Shown piece after piece: positions 1-7,164 of a DNA stretch of 14,213 nucleotides (position 1 is the first letter of the stretch; every line of letters begins with the position of its first letter). The position numbers and the translations under genes are program-made. Source of the DNA: Methylocystaceae bacterium (GTDB taxonomy: Bacteria; Pseudomonadota; Alphaproteobacteria; Rhizobiales; Beijerinckiaceae); the NCBI GenBank assembly GCA_003152255.1, contig PLZT01000224.1, positions 1 to 14,213 of the forward strand. The letters run 5' to 3'. The notes beneath the pieces were generated by a model, which saw only the letters and a program-made list of their open reading frames with translations, was not told where the DNA came from and made no database searches.

Positions 1-7
1 TCAACCG

Positions 8-205
8 TCAGATTTCATCCACTAGCGTCTTCACATTGCCAATGACCGCCTGGCCGCCGTCACCTATGAGAACATGCTCGACCCGCACGTATCGCTCCGT
101 GCCGTGGCGGAGGCGCCGCTGGACTTCACTTGCATCGTGAAGGCCTTCAGCGGCGAGTCGCAGCCGATCCAAGCGCCGCAAAGCGCCGATCGATGCCACC
201 CCCAC
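8..205 (-). pseudogene. C-terminal remnant of an unknown alphaproteobacterial protein
   Basis: This is a 65-codon minus-strand frame that reads like real protein. It has an Arg/Leu-rich helical start (LRRLDRLRLAAEGLHDASEV), then a beta-rich tail RVEHVLIGDGGQAVIGNV. The tail resembles the HVEHVHI..GGQAIVG-type ending I associate with conserved hypothetical proteins in rhizobial mobile regions; this is recall, not a search. A TAA lies two codons upstream of the only possible start (GTG at 205), there is no Shine-Dalgarno, and the upstream DNA turns AT-rich. It therefore looks like the 3' end of a longer gene cut off by the element on its right. It could instead be a short stand-alone ORF. Function unknown. 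Confidence 0.4.
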
Positions 206-301
206 CGCTTAAGCGAGCCAGCATCGACATCGCCGCCGAATGGGTGCGAGGCCAATCGAGGGTTGCGTCATTAGATTGATCAAAAGAAAGGCACAAACTT
301 T

Positions 302-321
302 AATTGTTGACACCAACAATT
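302..321. repeat. Inverted repeat, 8-bp arms (operator candidate)
   Basis: Arms aattgttg and caacaatt are perfect, with a 4-base loop (acac). There is no T tract next to it, so a terminator is unlikely. A binding site for an HTH regulator of the element is the simplest reading. Confidence 0.45.
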
Positions 322-385
322 CGGAAAAAGTCAGGAATAATAGCCAATAAGCGATAATAAGAGGAAATGAAGATAGGCTAAGGGA

Positions 386-413
386 AAAGAAAATTTTTAT
401 GGAAATTTTCTTT
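386..413. repeat. Inverted repeat, 11-bp arms (operator candidate)
   Basis: Arms aaagaaaattt and aaattttcttt are perfect, with a 6-base loop (ttatgg). The right arm touches a TTGACA hexamer at 412-417. A repressor bound here could block that -35 box, but no good -10 lies 16-18 bp further on. Confidence 0.45.
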
Positions 414-510
414 GACAACACCTATTGCATAAAAGCTTTTTCGGTATATTTCCGTCGATCCAGATGAAACGGCGCATCTCTTGCAGCGCCATGAGCTGGA
501 GTGACATCCC

Positions 511-708
511 ATGATAATTACCAGGGCGACATTGCCAGCGCAGCCCCGCGCCCATAGTTTTCGCGAAGGTCAACGTATCCTCGGGGTCAGCAGATCGACA
601 TTTTACCGGCTCGAAGCCGCGAACAAAATCAAATTACTTCGCATCGGCCGCCGCACATTGATTCCCGCCGATGAAATTGAGCGATTGCTCAAGGAAGGCG
701 TTCAGTGA
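511..708 (+). CDS. AlpA/excisionase-family helix-turn-helix protein
   Basis: This 65-residue protein is nearly all one winged-helix/MerR-like DNA-binding domain of the excisionase (AlpA) type. A helix FREGQRILGVSRSTFYRLEAA (residues about 17-37) is followed by the beta-wing IKLLRIGRRTLIPADEIERLL. The motif VSRSTFYRLE followed by IGRRTLIP..EIERLL is typical of this family. The start ATG has a GGAG at 498-501, nine bases upstream. It lies 42 bp before the primase start, in the same direction, as in many integrated elements where such a protein acts as excision factor or transcription switch. The AT-rich inverted repeats upstream are its likely targets (inference). The family call is firm; the exact role is not. 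Confidence 0.85.
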   Translation: MIITRATLPAQPRAHSFREGQRILGVSRSTFYRLEAANKIKLLRIGRRTLIPADEIERLLKEGVQ

Positions 709-750
709 CGCATCGCTCGATATCCCGTGACAAAGCGAAGGCGAACGCTA

Positions 751-3264
751 ATGGCTGACCTGGGCTTCACATTCAACGGCGACGACTATCCCGACATCGG
801 CCCGCTCTCGGCGATCGGCGAACTGCGCCAGCACAAGCAATGGGTTTGTTGGGATTATGTCTTGCGCCCCGGCGCGACGAAAGCAACCAAACCGCCAAAG
901 AGCCCGCACACGGGGCTGGGGGCGTCACATGCCAAGCCTTCGGATTGGGGAACCTACGAGCAGGCCGAGGCGTGCGCCAAGCGCCGAAACTTCGCGGGTG
1001 TCGGGTTCGTGCTGTCCGAAGATGACGACTTCACCGGCATTGACTTGGACAAGTGCCGCGATCCTGAAACCAAGAAGCTCGATCTATGGGCGGAGGATAT
1101 TGTCGCGCTGGGCGAAACCTATTGGGAAGTCAGCCCTTCGGGAACTGGACTGCGCGCCATCGTGCGCGGGAAGATCGCGAAGACGGTCAAGTGCGACACG
1201 GCGCACGTCGAGGTTTATCGCTCGCTGCGATATTTGACGATCACCGGCCAACAAATCCCCGACACGCCTGACGACATTCGTCCCGCGCCTTTGACACTCG
1301 AATGGCTCATGGATCGCGTGGAGAAGTTCGCGCCGAAGGAGGTTGATCGCCACCCTATAGCCGATCCTGAACAGACGGTTAAGCAAGAAACAGCCCTAGT
1401 TGGGCACCACACCCAAAACGACGCTGGCGCGCACGCTTGGGCCGATGCGGCGCTGGGCGGCGTCGCCGCCGACCTCGCGTCATCGGATGAAGGAGGTAGA
1501 AATCATGCCCTCAATGCCAGCGCATATCGCCTGGGCCGCATGGTCGCGCGCGGCTGGCTCGAAAGGTCGCGCGTTGTCGCCGCCCTGACGGACGCCTGCC
1601 GGACCAATGGATTGTTCAAGGATGACGGCGCAAATGGCGTGCGCGCCACGTTGGCGAGCGGCTTGCGCGCCGGAATGCAGAACCCGCACGAGGACTTGCT
1701 GGACAATCGCGCCGACGACGCCGAGCTCCTCGCGGCCGGCAACGAAATCGCGCAGCGGTTGATAGCCCACGACGCCAAGGCCAAAGCCGCATCTGGTGCG
1801 GGGGTCGCAGAGGCGCCTCGCGCGCTGTTCCGTGTGTTGGCCCCGGCGTCCGCGTATCCGGTCGAGGCGCTCGGCCCCATCCTTGCGCCAGCGGCGAACG
1901 CAATCGTCGATCGTGTCCAGTGCCCCGATGCGCTGGCGGCGCAAAGCGTGCTGGCGGCAGCGAGCCTCGCAGCTCAGGCTCACGCGGACGTTGAAATACC
2001 GGCGACCGGCCACGCCAAGCCCTGCTCCCTCTTTATAATTTCCGTTGCAGCCAGCGGCGAACGCAAGTCGGCAGCTGATGCAGAGGCCTTGTGGCCGGTG
2101 CGGAAATACGAAAAGGCGCTGAGAGAAGCATATGCCACTGATGTGCCTGAATATCTCAAGTTGAAAGCCGCTTTCGACGCGGCCCGCAAAAAGGCTCTGG
2201 AAGGCAAGGACGATCGCTTCGCCACCAAATCCAAGCTGGACGCCGTTGGAGAGGAACCGCCAAAACCGCTTGAGCCCATGCTCACCTGTGGCGAGCCTAC
2301 GTTCGAAGGCCTTTGCAAAATCCTTGCGGCGGGCCCACCCGCAATGGGGATTTTCAGCGACGAGGGCGGTTCTTTTATCGGCGGTCACGGCATGTCGCCG
2401 GACGCAAAGCTCCGCACTGCTGCTGGCCTCTCTGGCGTATGGGACGGCTCTCCAATCAAGCGCGTGCGCTCGCTCGACGGCTCAAGCATCATCGCCGGGA
2501 AGCGTGTAGCGTTGCATTTGATGGCGCAACCAGAGGCTGCGGCGCGGATGCTCACCGATCCGGTATTGAGCGACCAAGGCTTCCCAAACCGTCTGCTTGT
2601 GTCTGCCCCAGCTTCGACCGCAGGAACACGATTCCAGCGCGAGCCTGACCCAGCTTCGGGCGCGGCGCTCAACCGCTATCACGCGCGCATCCTGTCAATT
2701 CTCGAACGCGCGCCGACGCTGGCACTCGATTCGAGGAACGAACTTGATCCGCGCGTGCTGCGCTTCGCGCCTGACGCAGCAAAGGCGTGGCGTGAATATG
2801 CGGATTATGTCGAGCGCTTGCTCGGACCGGGGCAACTCTTCGAGTCGATCCGGGGCTTCGCAAATAAACTGCCAGAACACGCTGCGCGCATCGCCACCGT
2901 CCTGACTTTGGTGGACGATATTGAAGCGCGGCACATTAACGTCGAGACGTTCGAGCGCGCCGTTCACCTCGCCGAATATTACACGGGCGAGGCGCTGCGG
3001 CTGTTCGAGGCGGGTTACGCGAGCCCTGAATTGCGCCAAGCCGAGACGTTGCGGAAGTGGCTGCTGACCAAGTGGAAAGAGCCGCTCGTGAGCGCGCGGG
3101 CCATTGTGACGTTCGGCCCGAACGCGATCCGCGACAGCGCGACAGCCAAGGGGGCAATCAAGGTGCTTGTTGAGCATTACTGGCTTGTTCCGATTGGTGC
3201 CGCCACAGTCGATGGCAAGAATGTCCGCGAGGCCTGGAAGATCACGAAGGAGGACGCCCAATGA
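751..3264 (+). CDS. Prim-pol/DUF3987 primase-helicase of an integrated element
   Basis: This 837-residue replication protein has two parts. The N-terminal third looks like an archaeo-eukaryotic-type primase-polymerase domain. It has the metal-binding motif GIDLDK (Asp98, Asp100), then SPSGTGLRAIVRG (from about residue 128) and YLTITGQ (about 160). Residues from about 360 to 750 match the DUF3987 helicase-like domain, with a Walker A-like ASGERKS (about 434-440) and a Walker B-like IFSDEGG (about 534-540). Such proteins prime and drive replication of phages, satellites and integrative elements. I chose ATG 751 because GAAGG sits nine bases upstream; a GTG at 727 would add eight residues but has no ribosome site. 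The stop overlaps a following ATG (ATGA at 3261-3264), suggesting coupled translation. No disabling break is visible. Confidence 0.85.
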   Translation: MADLGFTFNGDDYPDIGPLSAIGELRQHKQWVCWDYVLRPGATKATKPPKSPHTGLGASHAKPSDWGTYEQAEACAKRRNFAGVGFVLSEDDDFTGIDLDKCRDPETKKLDLWAEDIVALGETYWEVSPSGTGLRAIVRGKIAKTVKCDTAHVEVYRSLRYLTITGQQIPDTPDDIRPAPLTLEWLMDRVEKFAPKEVDRHPIADPEQTVKQETALVGHHTQNDAGAHAWADAALGGVAADLASSDEGGRNHALNASAYRLGRMVARGWLERSRVVAALTDACRTNGLFKDDGANGVRATLASGLRAGMQNPHEDLLDNRADDAELLAAGNEIAQRLIAHDAKAKAASGAGVAEAPRALFRVLAPASAYPVEALGPILAPAANAIVDRVQCPDALAAQSVLAAASLAAQAHADVEIPATGHAKPCSLFIISVAASGERKSAADAEALWPVRKYEKALREAYATDVPEYLKLKAAFDAARKKALEGKDDRFATKSKLDAVGEEPPKPLEPMLTCGEPTFEGLCKILAAGPPAMGIFSDEGGSFIGGHGMSPDAKLRTAAGLSGVWDGSPIKRVRSLDGSSIIAGKRVALHLMAQPEAAARMLTDPVLSDQGFPNRLLVSAPASTAGTRFQREPDPASGAALNRYHARILSILERAPTLALDSRNELDPRVLRFAPDAAKAWREYADYVERLLGPGQLFESIRGFANKLPEHAARIATVLTLVDDIEARHINVETFERAVHLAEYYTGEALRLFEAGYASPELRQAETLRKWLLTKWKEPLVSARAIVTFGPNAIRDSATAKGAIKVLVEHYWLVPIGAATVDGKNVREAWKITKEDAQ

Positions 3265-3885
3265 GCGACCTCTTTCCTTCCTTCTTCGCCGGACGAAAAT
3301 CGCCCGCGCCCCCCTGCTACAGCCGCTGCAACTGCTGCACGCGAGTTGCGCCAAGACGATTTGCAGCGGATGCAGCAAGTGCAGCAGCCGGCAATGGCTG
3401 AAATTGGCTATGGCGGCTTGCCGTGTGCAGCGGATGCAGCAAGCGCAGCAGGGCGAGAGCGCAGCAATCAGCCCCATCCAGAAGCTGCCCCCACTCTCGC
3501 GCATCAAATCTCGTGGCAGGTGCGCGCAGCGTCTCTCGAACACGATGATGGTCTGCCCTATGAATGGTGCGAGCCGTTCGCCAAGCTTTTGTGCGGCGGC
3601 CCACCGCGCGGTTTCGATCATGCTTATTGGTTGCGCGTTCTGCCGGGCGCGAATGCGTTCGCTGATGAATGGGCGGCACATGCTCATGCCCTCGGCTGGG
3701 CACCGGAAGAAGCCTTTGGGCTCGACAAACTCAAGCCGGCCGCGCGCCATGATCGCAAAGGCCTCGCGTGGCTCTTGAGCGATAACGCGCGCGTCCTTGC
3801 TCTCGATGAGCGGGGCGCCGACATCGTAACGCAGCAAGGATCGAAGCAACGATTCTATCGCTCAATCAAGGCTGAAGGCGGATAG
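3261..3885 (+). pseudogene. Element protein downstream of the primase, reading frame switched by a 64-bp repeat
   Basis: Two frames share this locus. ATG 3261 overlaps the primase stop (ATGA) and reads MSDLFPSFFAGRKS, a Cys-rich stretch and AADAASAA, then stops at 3399-3401. The rest of the protein is in another frame and runs to 3885. It ends in a plausible globular domain (EWAAHALGWAPEEAFGL-like and GLAWLLSDNARVLALDERGADI) that I recall in small proteins following DUF3987 primases in rhizobial elements. Both frames contain AADAASAA, because a 26-bp sequence occurs at 3362-3387 and again at 3426-3451. The 64-bp offset is not a multiple of three. Removing one unit joins the ATG to the C-terminal domain in one frame. 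Alternatively, translation starts at TTG 3346 or ATG 3370 and gives a shorter intact protein. Function unknown. Confidence 0.5.
3362..3451 (+). repeat. 26-bp direct repeat at 64-bp spacing
   Basis: The copies at 3362-3387 and 3426-3451 share tgcagcggatgcagcaag followed by a T/C difference and gcagcag. They differ at one base. The spacing (64) shifts the frame by one. The surrounding DNA is rich in ctgca/gcagc words, which favours slippage or recombination. Confidence 0.75.
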
Positions 3886-3969
3886 CGAGGGCAAAAAGAT
3901 TCCACCGTCGCTGAACGGACGAACTACTACTTTCCAGACGATTTCGATAAAAAAATGCGGAGGTTCGCG

Positions 3970-4584
3970 ATGGGCGGCGTTGGATCGGGAAGGCCGTGGC
4001 GCGGTGGCGGGAAACAGACCGTAGAAAACACCCCTTCGATTGACATAAATAGGTTGAACCAAGAGGGGCGTCTTCGTCCCGGCCTTTACTCCATAGCGCT
4101 GTTGTCGCCCCGTGGCTCCGATGTCGGCATTAAAGCTGAGATCGGAGACGTGTGTCTCTATTACCGCTTGCAGAGCACAAGCGGCGAATGGGAAGTGATG
4201 AGGCAGACGATCGAAATTGCTCGCATCTCCTGCCGGTTTGGAGGCGAACGACCGTATTTTGTCTGCATGTGCGGTCGGAGGGCGATCAAGCTTTATGCTG
4301 GCGGTCGATATTTCCGGTGCCGGCGTTGCCGCGACCTTGCCCACGCCTCCCAAAATGAAGACGGCTGGGGCCGCGCCCGTCGACGCGCGCTCAAAACGAA
4401 ACGGCGCATCGGCGGCGACTGCGACATTAACGGCCCGCTTCCCTTCATTAAGCCCAAATATATGCAGCAACACACATTTTCGCGCCTCTACCGGAAGGCC
4501 GACACAGCGAAGAAGGCTGCCGGGGCCGCTTTTTGCGCCAAAGCCATCCGGACATTCCGCTTGTCGTGGATGTGCGCCCAATAG
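3970..4584 (+). CDS. Zinc-ribbon protein of the integrated element (MGGVGSGR family)
   Basis: This 204-residue protein begins MGGVGSGRPWRGG. I recognise that start from a family of conserved hypothetical proteins that travel with phage-like and integrated elements in Alphaproteobacteria. A central beta-rich region contains GEWEVMRQTIEIARISCRFGG. A four-Cys zinc-binding site follows: Cys99-x-Cys101 in FVCMCGRR and Cys117-x2-Cys120 in FRCRRCRDLA. The C-terminal third is basic and helical. ATG 3970 is preferred over ATG 3955 because CGGAGG lies six bases before it and the family begins at MGG. It follows the previous gene by 84 bp in the same direction. Nucleic-acid binding is likely, but the biochemical role is unknown. 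Confidence 0.75.
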   Translation: MGGVGSGRPWRGGGKQTVENTPSIDINRLNQEGRLRPGLYSIALLSPRGSDVGIKAEIGDVCLYYRLQSTSGEWEVMRQTIEIARISCRFGGERPYFVCMCGRRAIKLYAGGRYFRCRRCRDLAHASQNEDGWGRARRRALKTKRRIGGDCDINGPLPFIKPKYMQQHTFSRLYRKADTAKKAAGAAFCAKAIRTFRLSWMCAQ

Positions 4585-4689
4585 TCGAATTTAGGCGTTG
4601 CATCCCCCCGGCCCGGGGCGGCAAGAGCCGACCCTAAAGAGGAAGCGATGTGGCGAGTCACAATTAAACTTCCGCTCATGTGAAATTCG

Positions 4690-5679
4690 TCACATTCCCA
4701 AAATCGAGGCAACAATTTGGTGCCTCGCTGCTCGCGCCATTTCAGCGGCTGTCTTTTTTTCCATGCCTCCCAGCAAGCTCGGTCGAGTTCCCGCCTGCAA
4801 AAGCAATTTGACTACGCCTTCATGCCCCTCCCGCGAAGCGAAATGAAGAGGCGATAATTGATAAGAAAATCCCCCACTTTGCGCGTAGTTGGCTATTGCG
4901 TTCGCTTTGGCCCCGGCTTGCAAGAGAATTTCGACTACGCCTTCGTGTCCATTTTCTGCTGCGTAGTGAAGCGGCGATCGGGTGCAGTGGATTGCGTATT
5001 CGGAGATTTCGCACCGCGCATTTGGATTTGGCCCCAGACTTAATAGTGCCTGCGCCGCCTCGGCGAGACCGAGCGCGGCTGCAAAATGGAGTGGTGTCCG
5101 TCCGGTGGCGGGTTCAACCGCATCCACCTTTGCACCATAATTGACCAAGGTTTGTATCATCGCTGCATTGTTCCCTGCATTGTGCAGAGGAGTTCCGATA
5201 AAGTGCCAGCCGAGCGCCTCGTCGAAGTGTCTCACCAAGCAGTTGGCGTTCGGATCGGCGCCGGAGTTCAGCAGTGCCTCTGCGACTTCCGCATTTCGTG
5301 CCGCATGCAATGGTGTGCCGCAGAAATAATCGGCAGAGCTCGCATTCGCTCCGCGCACGAGCAATAGGGAAACTGCCTCTAAATGACTGTACCGCGCGGC
5401 GTGCTGAAGAGGAAGGTATCCCGGCTGAAAACAGTCTTCGTCGTCCATCCACTCGCCCTCGCGCATCTCGAGATCGGCTCCAAAATCCAGAAGCGCGACA
5501 AGCAGATCGACGCGCCCAGCTATCGCTGCGGCGTGAATCATGCCCCTGCCTTTGTCGCGCATCTCTATGATCTCAGGACAAAATCGAATAACTTCCTGGA
5601 GAGCGCTCAGCTGTCCCTTTTCCAAATATCGGAACGCCGCCTGCAGACAGTGGTCGGACAGCGCCAATGAATCCGTCAC
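4690..5679 (-). CDS. Ankyrin-repeat protein
   Basis: This roughly 329-residue protein is made of ankyrin repeats. Recognisable units include GYLPLQHAARYSHLEAVSLLL, GTPLHAARNAEVAEALLNSGA, GRTPLHFAAALGLAEAAQALL, RSPLHYAAENGHEGVVEILLQ and SPLHFASREGHEGVVKLLLQ, about seven in all. The last two are near-identical at DNA level, pointing to recent internal duplication. No signal peptide or other domain is visible, so it is probably a cytoplasmic protein-binding scaffold. The frame stays open far upstream, but that part lies opposite the XRE gene and is not credible. GTG 5679 has GGAG at 5688-5691, eight bases before it. A minus-strand frame ending TGA at 5676 overlaps it (GTGA). The start is uncertain by tens of codons; the ankyrin call is firm. 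Confidence 0.75.
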   Translation of the reverse strand: MTDSLALSDHCLQAAFRYLEKGQLSALQEVIRFCPEIIEMRDKGRGMIHAAAIAGRVDLLVALLDFGADLEMREGEWMDDEDCFQPGYLPLQHAARYSHLEAVSLLLVRGANASSADYFCGTPLHAARNAEVAEALLNSGADPNANCLVRHFDEALGWHFIGTPLHNAGNNAAMIQTLVNYGAKVDAVEPATGRTPLHFAAALGLAEAAQALLSLGPNPNARCEISEYAIHCTRSPLHYAAENGHEGVVEILLQAGAKANAIANYAQSGGFSYQLSPLHFASREGHEGVVKLLLQAGTRPSLLGGMEKKTAAEMARAARHQIVASILGM

Positions 5680-5940
5680 GACGATAGCTCCATTGTGGTC
5701 GCCCGCGTCTGCGCACTCGAATAGTCGAGAATGAAGGTGTGCGTGAGGTCCAGCATATCGTTCAATATAGCCCCTCGGTCGCAGGCGGAGGTCCAAAGCC
5801 CTTTGTGCCGCGCCGCGCTGGTTGCCGCTTGCGTTGGCCGAGGCTGGGTCTGGACGACTCCATTTCTCACTAAATATCTGGTTTTTAGATAATCCGGAAA
5901 CGCGATTAATTGTCCAGTCCTGTTTTTCGTCGGGCAGGGC

Positions 5941-6186
5941 ATGTCGCGAACCATTCACTCGGTAAGGCACGAGGCCCTCAGGGCGCTTCTGGTTGAGGAG
6001 CGTAAGGCCGCAGGTCTGACTCAGGCGGCAATTGCAAAAAAGCTCAATCGGTATCAGTCGTTCGTGGCGACAGTGGAAAGCGGCCAACGGCGGATTGACG
6101 TGGTCGAGTTTTTGGACCTCGCCCGGGCAATCGGATTTTCGCCGGTGGAAGCGATCAGAAAATTGGCCCGCATTCGGCGAAATTAG
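5941..6186 (+). CDS. XRE-family helix-turn-helix regulator
   Basis: This 81-residue protein is a compact Cro/CI-type HTH. LLVEERKAAGLTQAAIAKKL, then NRYQSFVATVESGQRRIDV and EFLDLARAIGFSPVEAIRKL, give the five helices, with the recognition helix around YQSFVATVESG. The start ATG has only a weak purine stretch (GGGCAGGGC) before it. It is divergent from the ankyrin gene across about 260 bp. A GATAAT hexamer at 5888-5893, with tatct/agata half-sites around 5876-5892, could be its promoter and own operator (inference). It probably represses itself and perhaps the ankyrin gene. The left element ends somewhere between here and 4584, so it may belong to that element or to a separate cargo pair. Confidence 0.85.
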   Translation: MSRTIHSVRHEALRALLVEERKAAGLTQAAIAKKLNRYQSFVATVESGQRRIDVVEFLDLARAIGFSPVEAIRKLARIRRN

Positions 6187-6287
6187 GTCAAGAATCAATC
6201 GTGCCTCACATTCCGTGGGCGCGTGCGATGCGATTGATTATTCATGCGACTTCGGCCCGTTGTCGCCCCCAACCGGCGCGACTTACA

Positions 6288-6466
6288 AGCCGCCGCTCCT
6301 GGCGGTGTGGGGCAAGAACGATCCTTTCTTCCTGCCCGCGGGCGCCGAAGCGTTCAAGCGCGACATCCCCGACGCCGTCATCCAGTTCCTCGATACCGGG
6401 CATTTCGCGTTGGAGACGCATGCCGCCGAGATCGCGGCGGCTATCCGCGATTTTCTCGCCGCATAG
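6288..6466 (+). pseudogene. C-terminal fragment of an alpha/beta hydrolase
   Basis: About 58 codons read KPPLLAVWGKNDPFFLPAGA, then FKRDIPDAVIQFLDTGHFAL and IAAAIRDFLAA. This is the classic end of an alpha/beta hydrolase of the haloalkane dehalogenase/epoxide hydrolase type: the WGKND segment carries the acid residue and TGHFALE carries the catalytic His. The nucleophile elbow and the rest of the enzyme (about 220 residues) are missing. Upstream codons in the same frame show no resemblance to the family, so the junction lies near 6288. The fragment is followed 14 bp later by the start of an oxidoreductase gene, which looks like the remains of an operon cut on its left side. Confidence 0.7.
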
Positions 6467-6480
6467 AAACGGAGGGAGAC

Positions 6481-6729
6481 ATGCCTCAATCCGAACGATA
6501 CGACGATCTCGTTCTCGGGAGTGGACAGGGCGCGGCTCTTGTTGTCGATCGTCTCGCGGCGAGCTGGCTGACGCGCAACGATCAACCAGAGCTAGACGAC
6601 ATTCCCGAATGTCGCATGTGGGTCAAAGCTCTCGTGCGACAAGAGATTCCGTCTGTCGTCCCCGGTGTTCTCAAAGGCTATTTGACGCTTCGTTCTATGA
6701 CGCGGCTCCGCGCGAAACGGCGCCTTTAG
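6481..6729 (+). pseudogene. FAD-oxidoreductase N-terminus running into unrelated sequence
   Basis: The ORF begins MPQSERYDDLVLGSGQG with a good ribosome site (GGAGGGAG just before the ATG). This matches the N-terminal beta-strand and start of the Rossmann GxGxxG motif in pyridine nucleotide-disulfide oxidoreductases (mercuric reductase or dihydrolipoamide dehydrogenase type). After residue 17 the similarity ends. No second half of the FAD motif, no redox CxxxxC, and only 82 residues against the usual 450-500. The remaining residues (WLTRNDQPELDDIP, then WVKALVRQEIPSVVPGVL) look like genuine protein of an unknown family. The ORF is therefore a chimera, probably formed by a deletion or insertion near 6530. 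It may still be translated from the native start. Confidence 0.6.
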
Positions 6730-6889
6730 ACGCTCCGCCCACCTATCATTTTGCTCGCGTTTCGACCTCGACGGCAGTCCGGTCGAACATTTTGATAGGG
6801 CCGATATACCCGGACAGGTGGAGGTGTTCATCGGCAAGCAAAAGCTACCGGCGCGTGGTCTCTTTGGAAGAGAGCGGGAGAAGCGTTGA
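6667..6889 (+). pseudogene. Frameshifted continuation of the unknown coding sequence
   Basis: Protein-like sequence continues beyond the stop of the preceding ORF, but in other frames. Near 6670, VVPGVL appears to continue one frame over as RLFDASFYDAAPRETAPLDA; restoring one A in the AAA run at 6673-6675 would join them. Near 6757, PPTYHFAR appears to continue in the third frame as FDLDGSPVEHFDRADIPG and VEVFIGKQKLPARGLFGRE, stopping at 6887-6889. The repaired product would be over 110 residues. I do not recognise the family. The reconstruction rests on amino-acid texture only. Two single-base losses mean a decayed gene or sequence errors. Confidence 0.35.
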
Positions 6890-7047
6890 TTGAACCCGGA
6901 GCCGAGGCATGGTTCACGGATTTCAGGTTCCCACGCGGCAAGAGCCGCCTTGGCGGCCACCGGCTCTTCCCCCATCACTGGGTCATGACTTTGGTCTGCA
7001 TGGCTTTCCTGATCGGGTCACTCGCCGGGGCCGGGAATGGCGGTTAA
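6886..7047 (+). CDS. Small membrane protein or protein fragment, unknown
   Basis: A 53-residue frame starts at TTG 6886, with GGGAG just upstream, and overlaps the previous stop (TTGA). It reads MIEPGAEAWFTDFRFPRGKS, a His/Leu segment, then one hydrophobic stretch WVMTLVCMAFLIGSLAGAG, likely a membrane helix. The same frame is open for about 30 codons further upstream, so this may be the 3' end of a longer broken gene. No family was recognised. Confidence 0.3.
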   Translation: MIEPGAEAWFTDFRFPRGKSRLGGHRLFPHHWVMTLVCMAFLIGSLAGAGNGG

Positions 7048-7164
7048 CCCCTTGACCCAGGCGCCGCCTGAGCCAATCTAAAAATGGAGGTCGTGAGTTT
7101 TCCTTCAGTGGGGCTGGTTGCCGAGTTGTTAGAGTAGGACAGCGCGTCGGGGGGAGAGCTCATA

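Larger units (their letters stand above)
206..510. promoter_or_regulatory. AT-rich control region upstream of the element genes
   Basis: This 305-bp stretch holds no convincing gene. From about 275 to 450 it is much richer in A/T than the rest of the window. It holds two near-perfect inverted repeats (302-321 and 386-413), a TTGACA hexamer at 412-417 and a TATATT at 445-450. The spacing of these hexamers does not make a clean sigma-70 promoter. Its position directly before the HTH and primase genes suggests it is the promoter/operator region of the integrated element, possibly with a replication or attachment function. Confidence 0.4.

Noticed and set aside
1480..2388. A 302-codon minus-strand frame inside the primase gene
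   Set aside because: Antisense to DUF3987 coding sequence with intact motifs; no ribosome site and shadow-like composition.
3300..3460. CRISPR-like short repeats
   Set aside because: Only two related copies plus ctgca-rich words; no regular spacers and it lies within coding sequence.
2695..3849. A 384-codon minus-strand frame across the primase end and the following gene
   Set aside because: It covers the opposite strand of two genes and a repeat; composition is that of an antisense shadow.
4648..4683. An 11-codon ORF (MWRVTIKLPLM) with a good ribosome site after the zinc-ribbon gene
   Set aside because: Too short to separate from chance, and no larger gene follows in any frame on that strand.
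5676..5954. A 92-codon minus-strand frame between the ankyrin and XRE genes
   Set aside because: It overlaps the XRE start and likely promoter and has no ribosome site. Its stop overlaps the ankyrin GTG (GTGA), which keeps it possible but not supported.
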